64,000 nucleotides of DNA. It comes from Acinetobacter calcoaceticus (GTDB lineage Bacteria > Pseudomonadota > Gammaproteobacteria > Pseudomonadales > Moraxellaceae). Below the pieces are notes generated by a model. It searched no databases, was not told the origin of the DNA, and was given only the letters and a program-made list of their open reading frames with translations. The stretch is from contig NZ_LS999521.1 in the NCBI RefSeq assembly GCF_900520355.1, positions 3,534,001 to 3,598,000 on the forward strand. Direction: 5' to 3'. The position numbers were made by a program, and so were the translations under genes. The first letter of the stretch is position 1. Each line of letters starts with the position of its first letter. Positions 63,029 through 64,000 of the stretch are shown piece by piece.

Positions 63029-63943
63029 TTAAAATACATATGGTCGAACAAAAATTAGGAAGAAAATCCCAAGCATCAGGAACCATTTTAAAAAGTAATA
63101 TAACTTACGATTTTTGGCTTTTAATGCTTTGGCTTTAATACGAATTTGGTAGACATAACCAAACGCTTTATTTAAACCACCTGTTTGATCACCTGTTTCA
63201 TTCGGTGAACTTGCCGCGGTCATCACACTACGACCAAACCAATGGTTGAAACGTTCCATCCACTTCACTTTCATTGGCCGCTCAACATCGGCAAAGAAAA
63301 TGATACGGTTTTGGTCAGTCTTATTTTCAGCATAATGAATATACGTTTCATCAAACACTACACTTTGACCATCACGCCAAGAGTATCTTTCGCCATCGAC
63401 GTCAATAAAACAACGGTCATCATTTGGCGTAATTAAACCCAAGTGATAACGCAATGAACCAGCATATGGGTCACGGTGTCTTACCAAACGGCTATCGGGT
63501 GCAAGCTCAGTAAACATTGCTGCTTTAATTGTCGGCAATGTTTTAAGAAGAGCCGTAGTTTTCGGACAAAGCTCGGCAGCAGATGGATGACTTGATTCGT
63601 ACCATTTTAAATAAAAACGCTTCCAACCTGTTTTAAAGAACGAGTTAAAACCTAAGTCGTTATAAGTACTCGATGCTTTAATCCCACCTTGATCATATAA
63701 AGCTTTTGCTTCATCACGAATCATTTCCCAATTTTCGTCCAACACTTTTAAATCTTTAAAATGCTGAGTGTCGATATAAGGCTGATTCGGCACCTTTGAA
63801 AAGATGTACATTAAAAAGTTAATCGGTGCGAGCAGGGTTGAATGGTCAAAAAATTGACGATAAAACGAGTGACGCACTCTGCCGCGATGTTGGATATACA
63901 ATGCTGATATCACAAAAATCGCTAATATGATCCACTTAATCAT
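63029..63943 (-). CDS. lpxO: Aspartyl/asparaginyl beta-hydroxylase family protein (LpxO-like)
   Basis: Predicted Fe(II)/2-oxoglutarate dioxygenase that hydroxylates a secondary acyl chain of lipid A. The 304 residues have an N-terminal membrane anchor (about 2-17) and a second hydrophobic segment at the C-terminus (about 283-302). The catalytic domain lies between. Iron ligands are His156-x-Asp158 in RHRDPY and His203 in IHYAEN; the 2-oxoglutarate Arg is Arg213 (QNRIIF). Topology and length fit LpxO of Salmonella and Acinetobacter. Single gene on the minus strand with its own terminator. Exact lipid A position modified is not known from sequence. Confidence 0.85.
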   Translation of the reverse strand: MIKWIILAIFVISALYIQHRGRVRHSFYRQFFDHSTLLAPINFLMYIFSKVPNQPYIDTQHFKDLKVLDENWEMIRDEAKALYDQGGIKASSTYNDLGFNSFFKTGWKRFYLKWYESSHPSAAELCPKTTALLKTLPTIKAAMFTELAPDSRLVRHRDPYAGSLRYHLGLITPNDDRCFIDVDGERYSWRDGQSVVFDETYIHYAENKTDQNRIIFFADVERPMKVKWMERFNHWFGRSVMTAASSPNETGDQTGGLNKAFGYVYQIRIKAKALKAKNRKLYYFLKWFLMLGIFFLIFVRPYVF

Positions 63944-64000
63944 ATAGTTACTCGCCTTTAAGCATCTTTAAAGATACTTCGAAGAAATTTGAAATTGGCG

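Overview
The window looks like a chromosomal segment of an Acinetobacter, most likely of the A. baumannii/calcoaceticus group. It has low-to-moderate GC. It carries an Acinetobacter-type polyphosphate:AMP phosphotransferase, a fused PhaAB-type cation/proton antiporter operon, a FFLEELY-type protein, pilBCD-coaE, and RecBCD in the order recC-recB-recD. The genus call rests on protein and gene-order recognition, not on a database search. Almost all of it is ordinary core chromosome. I see no insertion sequence, prophage, integron or CRISPR array.

Layout, left to right. 1-4.2 kb: a multi-hairpin intergenic stretch, a CorA-type transporter, then rpsO-pnp on the minus strand. 4.4-6.4 kb: a family VIII esterase, then 0.7 kb without a gene that holds two operator-like palindromes and a minus-strand terminator. 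6.4-15.6 kb: recC-recB-recD on the minus strand. 15.7-26 kb: a small unknown protein, the polyphosphate kinase pap, ubiE-ubiJ-ubiB, hisIE, and a UvrD-like helicase next to an AAA ATPase. 26.3-32.6 kb: a six-gene multisubunit cation/proton antiporter operon. 32.6-39.6 kb: the classic tpiA-secG-tRNA-Leu-2x tRNA-fMet-rimP-nusA-infB-rbfA block on the minus strand. 39.8-44.3 kb: pilB-pilC-pilD-coaE. 44.3-50.7 kb: an EamA transporter, rlmB, ppnP, a TPR/glycosyltransferase-like protein, recN, yqgE and ruvX. 50.7-55.3 kb: an Aae-type aromatic-acid efflux operon with a divergent IclR regulator. 55.5-60.5 kb: an alkylation-repair pair (AraC-MGMT fusion plus AlkB), pgsA, a thioesterase and uvrC. 60.7-64 kb: a small AT-rich, poorly conserved patch (cysteine-amidase-like protein, lipoprotein, small acidic protein), then an LpxO-like lipid A hydroxylase.

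DNA repair is strongly represented (RecBCD, RecN, RuvX, UvrC, AlkB, MGMT, a UvrD-like helicase). The translation/RNA-decay set (initiator tRNAs, RimP, NusA, IF2, RbfA, S15, PNPase) resembles the contiguous enterobacterial cluster, but here it is split into two parts about 28 kb apart.

The most striking non-coding signal is at the recB-recD junction (8128-8196). Six 9-bp DnaA-box-like sequences sit in exactly 12-bp steps. One is the perfect consensus, four are near-consensus and one is degenerate. An AT-rich stretch flanks the array, and the array overlaps the start of recD. It is nowhere near dnaA. It looks like a DnaA-binding or DnaA-titration locus, or a DnaA-dependent control of recD.
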